The translations under genes were made by a program, and so were the position numbers. A stretch of DNA of 42,063 nucleotides from Nocardioides sp. SR21. GTDB taxonomy: Bacteria; Actinomycetota; Actinomycetes; Propionibacteriales; Nocardioidaceae. Every line of letters starts with the position of its first letter. The first letter of the stretch is position 1. Positions 1-5,991 of this stretch are shown here, one piece after another. The DNA lies in the NCBI RefSeq assembly GCF_022761125.1, contig NZ_JAKWJR010000018.1:1-42063 (forward strand), written 5' to 3'. The notes below the pieces were generated by a model, which was not told where the DNA came from, made no database searches, and was given only the letters and a program-made list of their open reading frames with translations.

Positions 1-45
1 GGGCGCCCCCGGCAGGATTCGAACCTGCGACCGTCGGATTAGAAG
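1..45 (-). repeat. attL: 3' part of tRNA-Arg(UCU), direct repeat with 42019-42063
   Basis: The 45 bases are identical to 42019-42063. Read on the minus strand they run from the anticodon loop (CTTCTAA, anticodon TCT) through a perfect 5-bp T-arm (GCAGG/CCTGC) to the acceptor strand CGGGGGC. The bases that follow, from 46, do not contain the expected 5' acceptor GCCCCCG, so this copy is only the 3' part of the tRNA gene, the usual leftover of integration into a tRNA. Confidence 0.92.
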
Positions 46-163
46 TCCGTGAGCGTTCTTCGGGCGGGGTCTAGCGAGATGGAGTGGAATCGGAGTTTGC
101 GCAGGTCAGGGCGGGTCTAGGGTTTGCGGGGTCGGGTCTCGGATAGTCCGGCGATGTGCCGCA

Positions 164-187
164 TTGCCCCATGATCTGCCCCACGCG
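164..187. promoter_or_regulatory. putative integrase arm-type site, left copy
   Basis: Contains two TGCCCCA direct repeats and matches 41982-42004 at all positions except around a 1-nt length difference between the two TGCCCCA units. Identical elements near both ends of a prophage fit arm-type binding sites of a tyrosine integrase. Family knowledge only; no binding data. Confidence 0.5.
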
Positions 188-254
188 GTCGTATAGACCC
201 AGAAGCGTGGCTGAGCAGGCTCTGAATTCTACCGCTCCTGTCGGCGCTCGCGGC

Positions 255-260
255 TACCTT
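255..260 (+). promoter_or_regulatory. putative leaderless -10 (TACCTT) for the DUF3263 gene
   Basis: TACCTT fits TANNNT and lies 7 nt before the GTG at 268, and no Shine-Dalgarno is visible. This spacing is typical of leaderless actinobacterial transcripts. Confidence 0.4.
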
Positions 261-267
261 CGATTCC

Positions 268-549
268 GTGGTGGGGACCAACGACGCCGGCGTGCGCCCG
301 GAACTGACTGAACGCGACCGCGCGATCCTGGACTTCGAGCGCCAGTGGTGGAAGTACGCCGGCGCGAAGGAGGCCGCAGTGCTCGAGCAGTTCGGCATGT
401 CGGCGACGCGTTACTACCAGGTGCTGAACGACCTGCTCGAGCAGCCCGCGGCGCTGGAGTACGACGCACAGCTGGTCGCACGGCTGCGGCGGATCCGGGA
501 TGGACGCCGAGCGCAGCGTTCGCCTACCCGACTGACCTTCCGGAACTGA
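268..549 (+). CDS. DUF3263 family protein
   Basis: 93 aa. The sequence LTERDRAILDFERQWW followed by a stretch with FGMSATRYYQVLN matches the actinobacterial DUF3263 family: short, mostly helical proteins with an HTH-like segment, found in hosts and phages, of unknown function. The GTG start at 268 is chosen because the family match begins soon after it; a second GTG follows at 271. There is no ribosome-binding site and a TANNNT hexamer sits 7 nt upstream, so a leaderless transcript is likely. The stop lies 3 nt before the first operator of the next operon. A DNA-binding or regulatory role is possible but not shown. Confidence 0.85.
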   Translation: MVGTNDAGVRPELTERDRAILDFERQWWKYAGAKEAAVLEQFGMSATRYYQVLNDLLEQPAALEYDAQLVARLRRIRDGRRAQRSPTRLTFRN

Positions 550-552
550 TTC

Positions 553-568
553 TGTAAAACCGTTGACA
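553..568. promoter_or_regulatory. operator 1, imperfect inverted repeat
   Basis: TGTAAAACCGTTGACA is a degenerate version of the perfect operator at 585-600. Centre-to-centre distance is 32 bp, about three helical turns. It covers the -35 hexamer TTGACA (563-568). Confidence 0.65.
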
Positions 569-592
569 CTGCCTCTCTCGTGACTGTAAACT
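563..592 (+). promoter_or_regulatory. sigma70-type promoter of the left plus-strand operon
   Basis: Consensus -35 TTGACA (563-568) with a -10 either TGTAAA (585-590, 16-bp spacer) or TAAACT (587-592, 18-bp spacer). Both hexamers lie inside the paired operators, so a repressor bound there would block RNA polymerase. Confidence 0.7.
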
Positions 593-600
593 CGTTTACA
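585..600. promoter_or_regulatory. operator 2, perfect inverted repeat
   Basis: TGTAAAC-TC-GTTTACA: two perfect 7-bp arms around a 2-bp centre, overlapping the -10 region. I see no other copy of this exact motif elsewhere, so the regulator may be local, for example the HTH protein at 979-1194, or host-encoded. Confidence 0.75.
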
Positions 601-616
601 CAACATCAGAGAGGAG

Positions 617-739
617 ATGGTCACCTTGGACCGAGAAGATGCCGCTCTCGTCCTCACCGCCGTCGCAGTGATCCTGCAAGCGGTGAGCGTGTGGCAGAAC
701 CGGAAGCGGAAGCCCCGGGGACAGCACCGACGAGAGTGA
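617..739 (+). CDS. small single-pass membrane protein
   Basis: 40 codons from ATG 617, or 37 from TTG 626. The strong Shine-Dalgarno GAGAGGAG (609-616) abuts the ATG but sits 9 nt before the TTG, so the TTG may be the true start. The product is an acidic N-terminus, one hydrophobic helix of about 17 residues (LVLTAVAVILQAVSVW) and a very basic tail rich in R and K. First gene of the operon driven by the operator-covered promoter. Function unknown; the topology suggests a short inner-membrane peptide. Confidence 0.6.
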   Translation: MVTLDREDAALVLTAVAVILQAVSVWQNRKRKPRGQHRRE

Positions 740-747
740 CAACCTGA

Positions 748-784
748 GGAAGGCCGGGAGCAAAGACAGTGCCCCCGGCCTTCC
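748..784 (+). terminator. 11-bp hairpin after the first gene of the left operon
   Basis: A perfect 11-bp stem (748-758 with 774-784) and a 15-nt loop, with no T-tract. It could be an attenuator that lowers expression of the two genes after it, or an RNA-stability element. Confidence 0.45.
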
Positions 785-823
785 AAAGGTCCACGATGAC
801 AGATCCTCAGGAACGGAGGAACC

Positions 824-982
824 ATGCTCGCTCGAATCGCAACCCATCCCAGCGTTCAGATCAGCGCCGGCGCCGCAGTCGTACTCGCCGCGGCCAGCAC
901 CATCCGCCCTGTCCCGTGGCCGCTCTGGGTCGCGTGGGCTGGACTCAGCGCGCTCGCCGTCCGTCAGGCCGTCCGCCGATGA
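824..982 (+). CDS. small two-pass membrane protein
   Basis: 52 aa, with GGAGGA at 815-820 placing the ATG at 824. Two hydrophobic stretches, about residues 11-27 and 31-47, are joined by a proline-rich turn (RPVPWP) and followed by an R-rich end. The stop TGA (980-982) overlaps the next gene's ATG (979-981), so translation is coupled. Size and topology resemble a pinholin or a small membrane modulator, but nothing identifies a lysis role and it is far from the lysis genes. Confidence 0.65.
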   Translation: MLARIATHPSVQISAGAAVVLAAASTIRPVPWPLWVAWAGLSALAVRQAVRR

Positions 983-1194
983 CTGACGCCACCACGCCGC
1001 CGCACCCGAAGGTGCTCGAGCTTGTGCAGGCCGGCACTCGACTGCAGTGGTTGAAGACCGAGCAGGTCAGGCAGGAGCGCGAGGTCGGCGAGCTGGTGCG
1101 CGCGACCGCGGACCAGGTGACTCCGACGCAGGCTGCCCGGATGACGGGACTGAGCCGGCCGACGATCTACAAGATGCTCAGGGGCGATGCGTGA
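979..1194 (+). CDS. small helix-turn-helix DNA-binding protein
   Basis: 71 aa from the ATG in the ATGA overlap with the upstream gene. The C-terminal 25 residues (TPTQAARMTGLSRPTIYKML) are a classic helix-turn-helix of the resolvase/excisionase type; the N-terminal part is a charged helix suited to dimerisation. Last gene of the three-gene operon, so it is a natural candidate to bind the tandem TGTAAAC operators at 553-600 and control its own operon. That link is inferred. Confidence 0.75.
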   Translation: MTDATTPPHPKVLELVQAGTRLQWLKTEQVRQEREVGELVRATADQVTPTQAARMTGLSRPTIYKMLRGDA

Positions 1195-1212
1195 GCGTGT
1201 ATCGGGCGGGTA

Positions 1213-1599
1213 TCACTGACCACTGACATTGCGACGGGACGGCCGCGGGTTCCCGATGCCGGGTCGGCGGTGCTCGGCCTTGAGGCGGGCCTTGGTCTCG
1301 GCGGCGTGCTGGTCTCGTACAGCGGGGTCGGCGCCGGCCGCGGTGAGCATTCGGGCGACGCGGTCGCTGTCGTGACTCCCGTTCGCTTGCCAGCCGCCGA
1401 GCGCTCGGCCGGCGGCTTGGCCGAGCAGCTGCGGGTCGGTGGTGATGGCGTGGATCTCGCGGACGCAGGTGTCAGGGTCGGTCTTCTCGCGGAGCAACCG
1501 GCGGGCTGCGCCGTCGAGTCGGGCCAGGATGATGCCAGTGTCAGGTGGTGCGGATCGCGAACTGGCCATAGTGGAGAGCGTGTCAGAGCCGACCGACAT
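1213..1599 (-). CDS. hypothetical protein downstream of the DnaA-box cluster
   Basis: 128 aa from ATG 1599. An internal ATG at 1569 would give 118 aa; neither has a strong ribosome-binding site (AGAAG lies upstream of 1599). Mostly alanine- and arginine-rich and predicted helical, with the segment DPDTCVREIHAITTDPQLLG near the middle and a basic C-terminus. No family recognised. Its start directly abuts the cluster of DnaA-box-like repeats at 1615-1676, so its expression may respond to DnaA or to the regulator of a local replication origin. Confidence 0.6.
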   Translation of the reverse strand: MSVGSDTLSTMASSRSAPPDTGIILARLDGAARRLLREKTDPDTCVREIHAITTDPQLLGQAAGRALGGWQANGSHDSDRVARMLTAAGADPAVRDQHAAETKARLKAEHRRPGIGNPRPSRRNVSGQ

Positions 1600-1614
1600 G
1601 TGACTTCTGCGCCC

Positions 1615-1676
1615 TGTGGGAAACGTGTGGATAACCGGCGGAACTCTGTGGACAGCCTTGGTGAGACTGTGGAGAA
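1615..1676 (-). promoter_or_regulatory. phased DnaA-box-like cluster
   Basis: On the minus strand, TTATCCACA (1626-1634), CTGTCCACA (1647-1655) and TTCTCCACA (1668-1676) all fit the Streptomyces-type DnaA-box consensus (T/C)(T/C)(G/A/C)TCCACA. They have one orientation and are exactly 21 bp apart. A weaker TTTCCCACA (1615-1623) lies 11 bp further. The region is intergenic. It could be a replication origin element or a DnaA-regulated promoter. Confidence 0.6.
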
Positions 1677-1758
1677 AATGTGAGCCGAGTCGCACTAGTT
1701 GTTGCGGTTCGGTGCTACCTTTGAGTCCACGGGACGCCTGTTGTGCCTCCTGTCCAGC

Positions 1759-1786
1759 CGACGGCCTCGCTTCTGCGGGGCCGTCG
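1759..1786 (-). terminator. hairpin after the DUF3800 gene
   Basis: A perfect 8-bp stem (1759-1766 with 1779-1786) with a 12-nt loop lies directly downstream of the stop at 1792. No U-tract follows on the minus strand, as is common in actinobacteria. Confidence 0.45.
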
Positions 1787-1791
1787 AGCAT

Positions 1792-2490
1792 TTAGGGAAC
1801 CCAGACGTAGTTCTGGTCGATCTGGCCCTCGATGATGCGCCAGAGCCGGTCACGAGCGCGGCGTTCTGCGCGCGGGGGATCTGGCCGTGTAGCGATGCGG
1901 TGCCGGAGGTAGGCGACTAGGTCAGCGACCTGGATCATGCCGCTGGAATCGGAAGCCACGAACTCCAGGCTGCCGACTACTGACTGCAGCTTGCTGACGG
2001 TGTAGCCGGGGGTTCCGTTGCGGCGCCAACGCTCGATCATGGCGCGGTGGCGGTCGTCGTGGTGGATCTCGTCGCACACGATGTCGACCGGCGTGGACCG
2101 GGCTCGAGCGAATGCGTTTACGTCCTTAGCGAGCTGGGTGAGGACGACGCCATATGGCTCGTAGACCTCGTTGTACTTCTGTCGCTGGGCCTTCCGGTCG
2201 AGACCGCGGAGGATGAATTTGATGTCGCACTCTCGTGCGAGCTCGAGGGCTTGTGCCGCGAGGTCGATACGCGCCTGGACCGAGGCAGAGCTCCACGGTC
2301 CCGCACCCTGCAGGAGCTCGTATCCGTGGAGCTCGTTCGGGACCGTCGGGAGGCCGAGGTACTCGGCGGCCTCGATGACCAGCCAGGGCATGTTGTTGTT
2401 GAAGGTCGCGACCTGCTTGTCGTCGCCGATGGCGGCAGCCATGAAGAACCAGTCGTCGGTGTACGACTCGTCGACGTAGGCGTGCAGCAC
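1792..2490 (-). CDS. DUF3800 domain protein
   Basis: 232 aa from a GTG at 2490 preceded by AGAGGAT at about 8 nt. The N-terminal AYVDES motif (D7, E8), an internal DIVCDE segment and a C-terminal IQVADLVAY segment are the three acidic landmarks of DUF3800, a family with an RNase H-like fold and presumed metal-dependent nuclease chemistry. Such genes are common on prophages and mobile elements; the biological role is not settled. It lies last in a minus-strand cluster with two tiny genes (2624-2782 and 2535-2624), in a block set apart from the lytic operons, so a lysogen-expressed defence or maintenance role is plausible but unproven. Confidence 0.85.
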   Translation of the reverse strand: MLHAYVDESYTDDWFFMAAAIGDDKQVATFNNNMPWLVIEAAEYLGLPTVPNELHGYELLQGAGPWSSASVQARIDLAAQALELARECDIKFILRGLDRKAQRQKYNEVYEPYGVVLTQLAKDVNAFARARSTPVDIVCDEIHHDDRHRAMIERWRRNGTPGYTVSKLQSVVGSLEFVASDSSGMIQVADLVAYLRHRIATRPDPPRAERRARDRLWRIIEGQIDQNYVWVP

Positions 2491-2534
2491 CCGGTGATCC
2501 TCTCAGGTGAGCGCGACAGTTGTGGGACGCGTGC

Positions 2535-2624
2535 CTACCCGCGGTCGCGCCACCAGGACGCGAGGAGCGAGGCGCCGAGGGCGAGGCCGGCGGCGATGAG
2601 GATCCACTGCGCCCAGGCAGGCAT
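2535..2624 (-). CDS. 29-aa membrane microprotein
   Basis: ATG at 2624 is in a TGATG overlap with the upstream gene's stop. The product is nearly one hydrophobic helix (QWILIAAGLALGASLLASW) ending in a short basic tail (RDRG). The overlap and the clean single-helix topology support a real gene despite the length. It sits between the 52-aa gene and the DUF3800 gene on the same strand. Function unknown. Confidence 0.55.
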   Translation of the reverse strand: MPAWAQWILIAAGLALGASLLASWWRDRG

Positions 2625-2782
2625 CAGGCCGGGGGCTCGGTGACAATGTGGAGCCGACGCCACCCGGGTGGTGTGAGGTCGTCGAGCTCGGTGCGGCCCA
2701 GCTCGAACGACGCCACGTCGACCTCGATCTGGCGGCGCTCGGCTGCGCCGTCGACGGGCTCGATCGCGGCGCGGAGGATCAC
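2624..2782 (-). CDS. 52-aa hypothetical protein
   Basis: GTG start at 2782 with the hexamer TAACCT 6 nt upstream and no ribosome-binding site, which fits a leaderless transcript. Soluble, acidic, with VDVASFELGRTELDDL in the middle and a tryptophan/proline segment (TPPGWRR) near the end. First gene of the minus-strand cluster that continues into the 29-aa membrane peptide and DUF3800. No family recognised. Confidence 0.55.
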   Translation of the reverse strand: MILRAAIEPVDGAAERRQIEVDVASFELGRTELDDLTPPGWRRLHIVTEPPA

Positions 2783-2788
2783 GGCTGC

Positions 2789-2794
2789 AGGTTA
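2789..2794 (-). promoter_or_regulatory. putative leaderless -10 (TAACCT)
   Basis: Minus-strand TAACCT, 6 nt before the GTG at 2782. It divides this cluster from the divergent lipoprotein gene at 2867. Confidence 0.4.
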
Positions 2795-2866
2795 CGTCAG
2801 CATTCGTCCCTCGACGATGGCGAGAAGCGAACGTATGGGGCGCTGAAACGTGGGACGCTGCGCACC

Positions 2867-3385
2867 ATGAATCGACGTCTCCGGCTCGCCTGCGCCGCCG
2901 TTCTCGTTGCGACGATCGTGGGCTCAGTGTCCTCCTGCGGAGATGCTTCTCAGAAGGTTGCGGACGCAGTCAGCAACGACGACGAGAAGGCCCAAGAGGC
3001 TCTCGACGACTATCGCGACGAGATGACACCACTCGGCGAGCGCGAGGAAGAACTCCTCGAGCGGTACGCGTCTGTTCAAGGGGCGAACTACACCACAGAC
3101 CGAGCGATGTACCGCGTTGTCTCGACGGACCTACCGGAGTGGGTCCAACTGAGCGACGACTTCCAGCAGATCGAAGTTGAGGACGACGAGCTCGCCGACA
3201 TCCACGATGTCTACATCGAAGCCACGGCCGCACGCATTCGCGGCTTCACCTTGCTCCTGTCCGGGTTGGAGAACTTCGACCGCAGAGCAATAGCGGACGC
3301 CAACGACGCCATCGGCGAGGGCAACCAACTCGTGCGCGAGTGGGGGCAGGACATGGACGAGTTCGTGGAGGACGTCGAGGGCTGA
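2867..3385 (+). CDS. putative prophage lipoprotein
   Basis: 172 aa. Basic N-terminus, hydrophobic stretch (about residues 7-20) and a lipobox-like VSSC with Cys24, so the protein is probably lipid-anchored outside the membrane. The mature part is acidic and predicted to be nearly all helical, with many E/D residues and no other Cys. It is transcribed away from the DUF3800 cluster and toward the end of the late operon. Small lipoproteins encoded beside prophage ends often alter the cell surface or block superinfection; that is inference. The upstream part of the open frame (2648-2866) lacks signal-peptide sense and is antisense to the 52-aa gene, so it was excluded. Confidence 0.75.
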   Translation: MNRRLRLACAAVLVATIVGSVSSCGDASQKVADAVSNDDEKAQEALDDYRDEMTPLGEREEELLERYASVQGANYTTDRAMYRVVSTDLPEWVQLSDDFQQIEVEDDELADIHDVYIEATAARIRGFTLLLSGLENFDRRAIADANDAIGEGNQLVREWGQDMDEFVEDVEG

Positions 3386-3418
3386 CGGGTCGGCGTCGCC
3401 CGGCCCAGACGCGACGAA

Positions 3419-3455
3419 ACCGCCCCGCCTTCCCCGGGTGGGAAGACGGGGCGGT
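3419..3455. terminator. strong hairpin between convergent transcripts
   Basis: A 9-bp stem (3419-3427 with 3447-3455) continues, after one C/A mismatch, into CTTCCC/GGGAAG around a 5-nt loop. On the minus strand TTTCG follows. It separates the plus-strand lipoprotein gene from the end of the minus-strand late operon and probably serves both. Confidence 0.7.
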
Positions 3456-3471
3456 GAGGCCGAGGTATGGC

Positions 3472-3603
3472 TCAATCGAAGTCGGCAAGCTGGTCGTCGA
3501 CGACGCGGAGCACATGGCCAAGCAGGCACAGGAGCGAGCCGACGATGAGGCCACCGGTGACGATCGCCGCGCCACTGTCCTCGCCGAAGCCGCGCCGGCG
3601 CAT
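3472..3603 (-). CDS. 43-aa membrane protein at the end of the late operon
   Basis: ATG 3603 lies 4 nt after the preceding stop, with GAGGAG about 10 nt upstream. Basic N-terminus, one transmembrane helix (AAIVTGGLIVGSLLCLLGHV), short acidic tail. Last gene before the terminator hairpin. Small late-operon membrane proteins near a peptidoglycan peptidase usually belong to the lysis set; its specific role is unknown. Confidence 0.6.
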   Translation of the reverse strand: MRRRGFGEDSGAAIVTGGLIVGSLLCLLGHVLRVVDDQLADFD

Positions 3604-3607
3604 GGGG

Positions 3608-3805
3608 CTACTGCTCCTCGTTGGGCACGGCCCAGGTCGCGCGGCCGGTGACGGCGAACGCGCCGAGCGCGAGCCCGCCGGCGATGACGGCCTCGGAGCC
3701 GGTGAGGTGGCCGTCGGACATGCCGGCGGCGAGCCCGGCCACTCCGGCGAACAGGGCGGCGCCGGACGCCGCGACGAGAGCCTTGCGGATGGTGGAGAGG
3801 TTCAT
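3608..3805 (-). CDS. small two-helix membrane protein, holin candidate
   Basis: 65 aa starting in a 4-nt overlap with the upstream nuclease-fold gene. Residues 8-28 and 39-54 are hydrophobic and Ala/Gly-rich, separated by a short polar turn (SDGHLTGSE). This pattern, including the turn with a conserved-looking E, is shared with many small actinophage membrane proteins annotated as holin-like. It would sit in the inner membrane and could help release the lysin. Other membrane proteins in this cluster (5204-5503, 5691-5972) are competing holin candidates. Confidence 0.65.
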   Translation of the reverse strand: MNLSTIRKALVAASGAALFAGVAGLAAGMSDGHLTGSEAVIAGGLALGAFAVTGRATWAVPNEEQ

Positions 3806-4473
3806 CGGTGCTCCTTCGTGCGGGGCTGGGCCCAGCGGACGATGCGGTCGTGCGCCTCGGCGGCGGCGTCCGCGTTGATGGGGTGGTCGGTAGGTCCGTG
3901 CCAACCGAGGACGCGCAGTACGGGTCCGCCGGCGAGCCGGATCCGATCGGCGCGGAACTCGCGGCCGGGCTTCACGCGGCCCTTCGACACGACGGTCCAC
4001 GTCTGGCGCATCCGGAGCGCCCGGCTGCGCAGCGTGCGGTGCCGGTGCGCGACGAGGACAGCAACGTCTGCCCCCTCGCCGACGTTCGGGCCCTGGTGCA
4101 CGTCGTAGCGCTTGACCGTCCGTAGCACGTCGCCGCACCGGTAGGCCTCGTTCAGCACGATCACGTCGGGCCGGTGGCGGCGGCTCAGCCGGCGGAGCGT
4201 GCGGCGTACCCGCCGCGGCTTCTGGCCGACCCAGACGTTCCACAGCAGCGCCGTGACCGTGACGCCGTCGACCGCGAGCTCGAACAGGATCGCGTGGTGC
4301 GCATCCGACCCGTACTTCCCGAGCACGTGCACGTCGACGACGTCGGCGCCGATCACGATCGCGTGATCCGGGCCGTGGCCACGGACGGCGGTGCCGCCGC
4401 ACCGCTCGGCGAGTGCCTTGACCTCGTCGAACGACTGGTTGGTGTCGCCGATGACCAGAGAGGCGACGGTCAT
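3802..4473 (-). CDS. EEP-fold nuclease/phosphatase-like protein, apparently circularly permuted
   Basis: 223 aa, 4-nt overlap with the upstream peptidase gene. It carries the landmark motifs of the endonuclease/exonuclease/phosphatase (EEP) superfamily in swapped order. The first 66 residues hold what is normally the C-terminal half: VIGDTN (D10, N12) and YGSDAHHAILF (D57, H60). Residues 72-223 hold the normal N-terminal half: LLWNVW (N79), DVIVLNEA (E109) and GWHGPTD (H192). The protein ends at RIVRWA, where the GD-N strand would follow in an ordinary member. All metal/catalytic positions appear present, so activity on DNA, RNA or a phosphoester is plausible. Late-operon position suggests action on host nucleic acid or a role at lysis. 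Substrate unknown. Confidence 0.7.
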   Translation of the reverse strand: MTVASLVIGDTNQSFDEVKALAERCGGTAVRGHGPDHAIVIGADVVDVHVLGKYGSDAHHAILFELAVDGVTVTALLWNVWVGQKPRRVRRTLRRLSRRHRPDVIVLNEAYRCGDVLRTVKRYDVHQGPNVGEGADVAVLVAHRHRTLRSRALRMRQTWTVVSKGRVKPGREFRADRIRLAGGPVLRVLGWHGPTDHPINADAAAEAHDRIVRWAQPRTKEHR

Positions 4474-5132
4474 CGCCGGTGGCCAGCGTCCTTGTCGCCG
4501 AGACGGAGGACCTTGTTCAGCGCGGCGCGCACGCTGGACCTCGGCTCGTCCTGCTTCGGGGTGAGGTCGGTGTCGAGAAGCCGCTTCGTGACGGCGTTGG
4601 CAATCCGGTCGACCAGAGCGTCCTGGTCCTCCTTCGGCCAGTTGGTGAAAGGCATGTCGTCCTCCTGGGGCCAGGGCCACACGGGCCGCGGGATGGGGTC
4701 GAGGCGGGGCCCGTCATCGGGTCCGCCGAGTCCGTTGCCGCGCGAGAGGTACGAGACCTGCTGTGCTGCGAGGCGGGTGTCCATGTACGGGTGGTCGAGC
4801 GGGCCGCCGTGCATGTGGAAGGGCCAGTCGCCCTGGGCGGGGTTGCGGAGCCACACGAAGCCGCCGGCGAGGCGGAGCGCAAGGAGGCACTCGGGGTGGC
4901 CGCACCAGTGAAAGTCGGTGCCGCCGCCGAGGCGGTGGGTGGTGCCGGAGTCGGGGTCGCCGGCCGTGCCCTGGTAGCCGCCTTGGGTGACGGCGTACTT
5001 GTGGTGCAGCTCGGGGCGCTTCGGCCACCGGTCGGCCTTGATCTGCTCGGCGTGCTCGATCCAGGCGATGGTGTAGGCGTCGACGTTGGTGCGGCCGCGC
5101 CACAGCGGCCGGGCAAGGCGTGGATCGACCAC
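4470..5132 (-). CDS. M15-like peptidoglycan peptidase, probable endolysin
   Basis: 220 aa. The GTG at 5132 is chosen because AAGGAGG lies about 5 nt upstream; the open frame extends further but has no good start. Residues 46-110 resemble the D-Ala-D-Ala carboxypeptidase/M15 (hedgehog-like) metal site: Q50-G-G-Y, H66 in TTHRLGGGTDF with D73 seven residues later, and HMH at 106-108. Residues 78-83 add a C/H pair. The C-terminal 65 residues are Pro/Trp-rich, then helical and basic. No signal peptide, so export would depend on a holin. Expected to cleave peptide cross-links in the cell wall during lysis. The assignment to M15 rests on motif spacing alone. Confidence 0.65.
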   Translation of the reverse strand: MVDPRLARPLWRGRTNVDAYTIAWIEHAEQIKADRWPKRPELHHKYAVTQGGYQGTAGDPDSGTTHRLGGGTDFHWCGHPECLLALRLAGGFVWLRNPAQGDWPFHMHGGPLDHPYMDTRLAAQQVSYLSRGNGLGGPDDGPRLDPIPRPVWPWPQEDDMPFTNWPKEDQDALVDRIANAVTKRLLDTDLTPKQDEPRSSVRAALNKVLRLGDKDAGHRR

Positions 5133-5203
5133 GAGTGCCTCCTTCGGGCAGGCGGAGAGGGCGTCGAGCAGCAGCGCGACGCTGGTGCGGACGCGGGGAG
5201 AGA

Positions 5204-5503
5204 TCAGGACTCGGCAGAGCGGGCGGCCTGCTGATAGGCGAGCACCGCGCACCCGGCGCAGAACGCGAGGAACAGCCAGCCGTAGACGCACAGCCGGATC
5301 CACGGACGCCCGGCATAGTCGCCGAACCACGTCGAGGCCACGACGAGCCACAGGACCGCGGCAAGCCCGATCGACTGCATCATCAGCCACCTGCCCGTCC
5401 ACGAAGCCCGCCACGGCGACCGAAACCCGTACAGCAGGGCGAAGAGAGTCACCGGGACCACGGATGCGTAGACGAAGAAGCTGACCCACCAATCGACGCT
5501 CAA
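5204..5503 (-). CDS. putative holin-like membrane protein
   Basis: 99 aa with three hydrophobic helices (about residues 4-26, 38-61 and 69-92). Starts at TTG 5503 in a 4-nt overlap (TTGA) with the preceding stop; GGAGG is 7 nt upstream. Trp/Phe-rich helices and position two genes before the peptidase fit a family of actinophage proteins annotated as putative holins. It ends with a short charged tail (RSAES). A 71-nt gap separates it from the peptidase GTG. Confidence 0.65.
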   Translation of the reverse strand: MSVDWWVSFFVYASVVPVTLFALLYGFRSPWRASWTGRWLMMQSIGLAAVLWLVVASTWFGDYAGRPWIRLCVYGWLFLAFCAGCAVLAYQQAARSAES

Positions 5504-5694
5504 CGTCGTCCTCCCATGGAGTCTCGGATGGCCTGCGCGAAGTGGTTGGCCTCGCGCAGTTGCCGCAGTGACTCACCGAGAGCGGCGTACAGCGGCGTCT
5601 CCGCCACCGTCTTGTTCAGTTCCTCTTCGGCACGCCGACGTGCCTGCTCTCCCTCGAGCGGGCCGATGTCGCGCCGCCGGCGCCAGAAGCTCAC
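5500..5694 (-). CDS. small basic helical protein of the lysis cluster
   Basis: 64 aa from GTG 5694, overlapping both neighbours by 4 nt. Begins with WRRRR and continues as a charged amphipathic helix ending in LRQLREANHFAQAIRDSM. Short soluble proteins with this LRxxREENHFA-like C-terminus recur next to holin-like genes in actinobacterial phages; the function is unknown. Translational coupling on both sides indicates that it is made with its membrane-protein neighbours. Confidence 0.65.
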   Translation of the reverse strand: MSFWRRRRDIGPLEGEQARRRAEEELNKTVAETPLYAALGESLRQLREANHFAQAIRDSMGGRR

Positions 5695-5972
5695 GACTTC
5701 GCCTCACTGGCCGTTCCGGGCAACGCCCGCATGATCTGGTCGACGGTCCGGCCGACCTCGCCCATGTGGCGGAGCTGCTCGTCCTTCTCGGCGAGCTGGG
5801 CGTCCTTGATGCGGGATTCGGCCCGCCACTCGTCGCGGTCGTGGAGCGCGTCCTCGAGCGTCCGCCGGGGGACCAGCGTCCCGCGCATGATGAACACCAT
5901 CATCAGGACCATCACCGCCCACCCGGACCCGAGCCCGACCTGGGGAAGTCCGATGCCGTCGATGACCTGCAT
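5691..5972 (-). CDS. membrane protein with cytoplasmic coiled coil
   Basis: 93 aa from ATG 5972; an upstream in-frame GTG at 5990, one base after the previous stop, would give 99 aa. One transmembrane helix (about residues 15-33, VMVLMMVFIMRG) is followed by a proline/arginine hinge and a long charged helix with coiled-coil character (residues 38-82). This N-in membrane anchor plus helix is common in actinophage lysis regions, where it is often annotated as holin or spanin-like. Role not demonstrated. Confidence 0.7.
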   Translation of the reverse strand: MQVIDGIGLPQVGLGSGWAVMVLMMVFIMRGTLVPRRTLEDALHDRDEWRAESRIKDAQLAEKDEQLRHMGEVGRTVDQIMRALPGTASEAKS

Positions 5973-5991
5973 CGTGATCACGGCGGCCACC

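Larger units (their letters stand above)
46..267. other. non-coding attL-proximal region
   Basis: No convincing gene is seen. The stretch holds two exact GGGTCTAG direct repeats (67-74 and 113-120), a related GGGTCTCG (134-141), and a 24-bp element at 164-187 that recurs beside attR. These look like binding sites for integrase or an excision factor, but that is inference. Confidence 0.5.
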
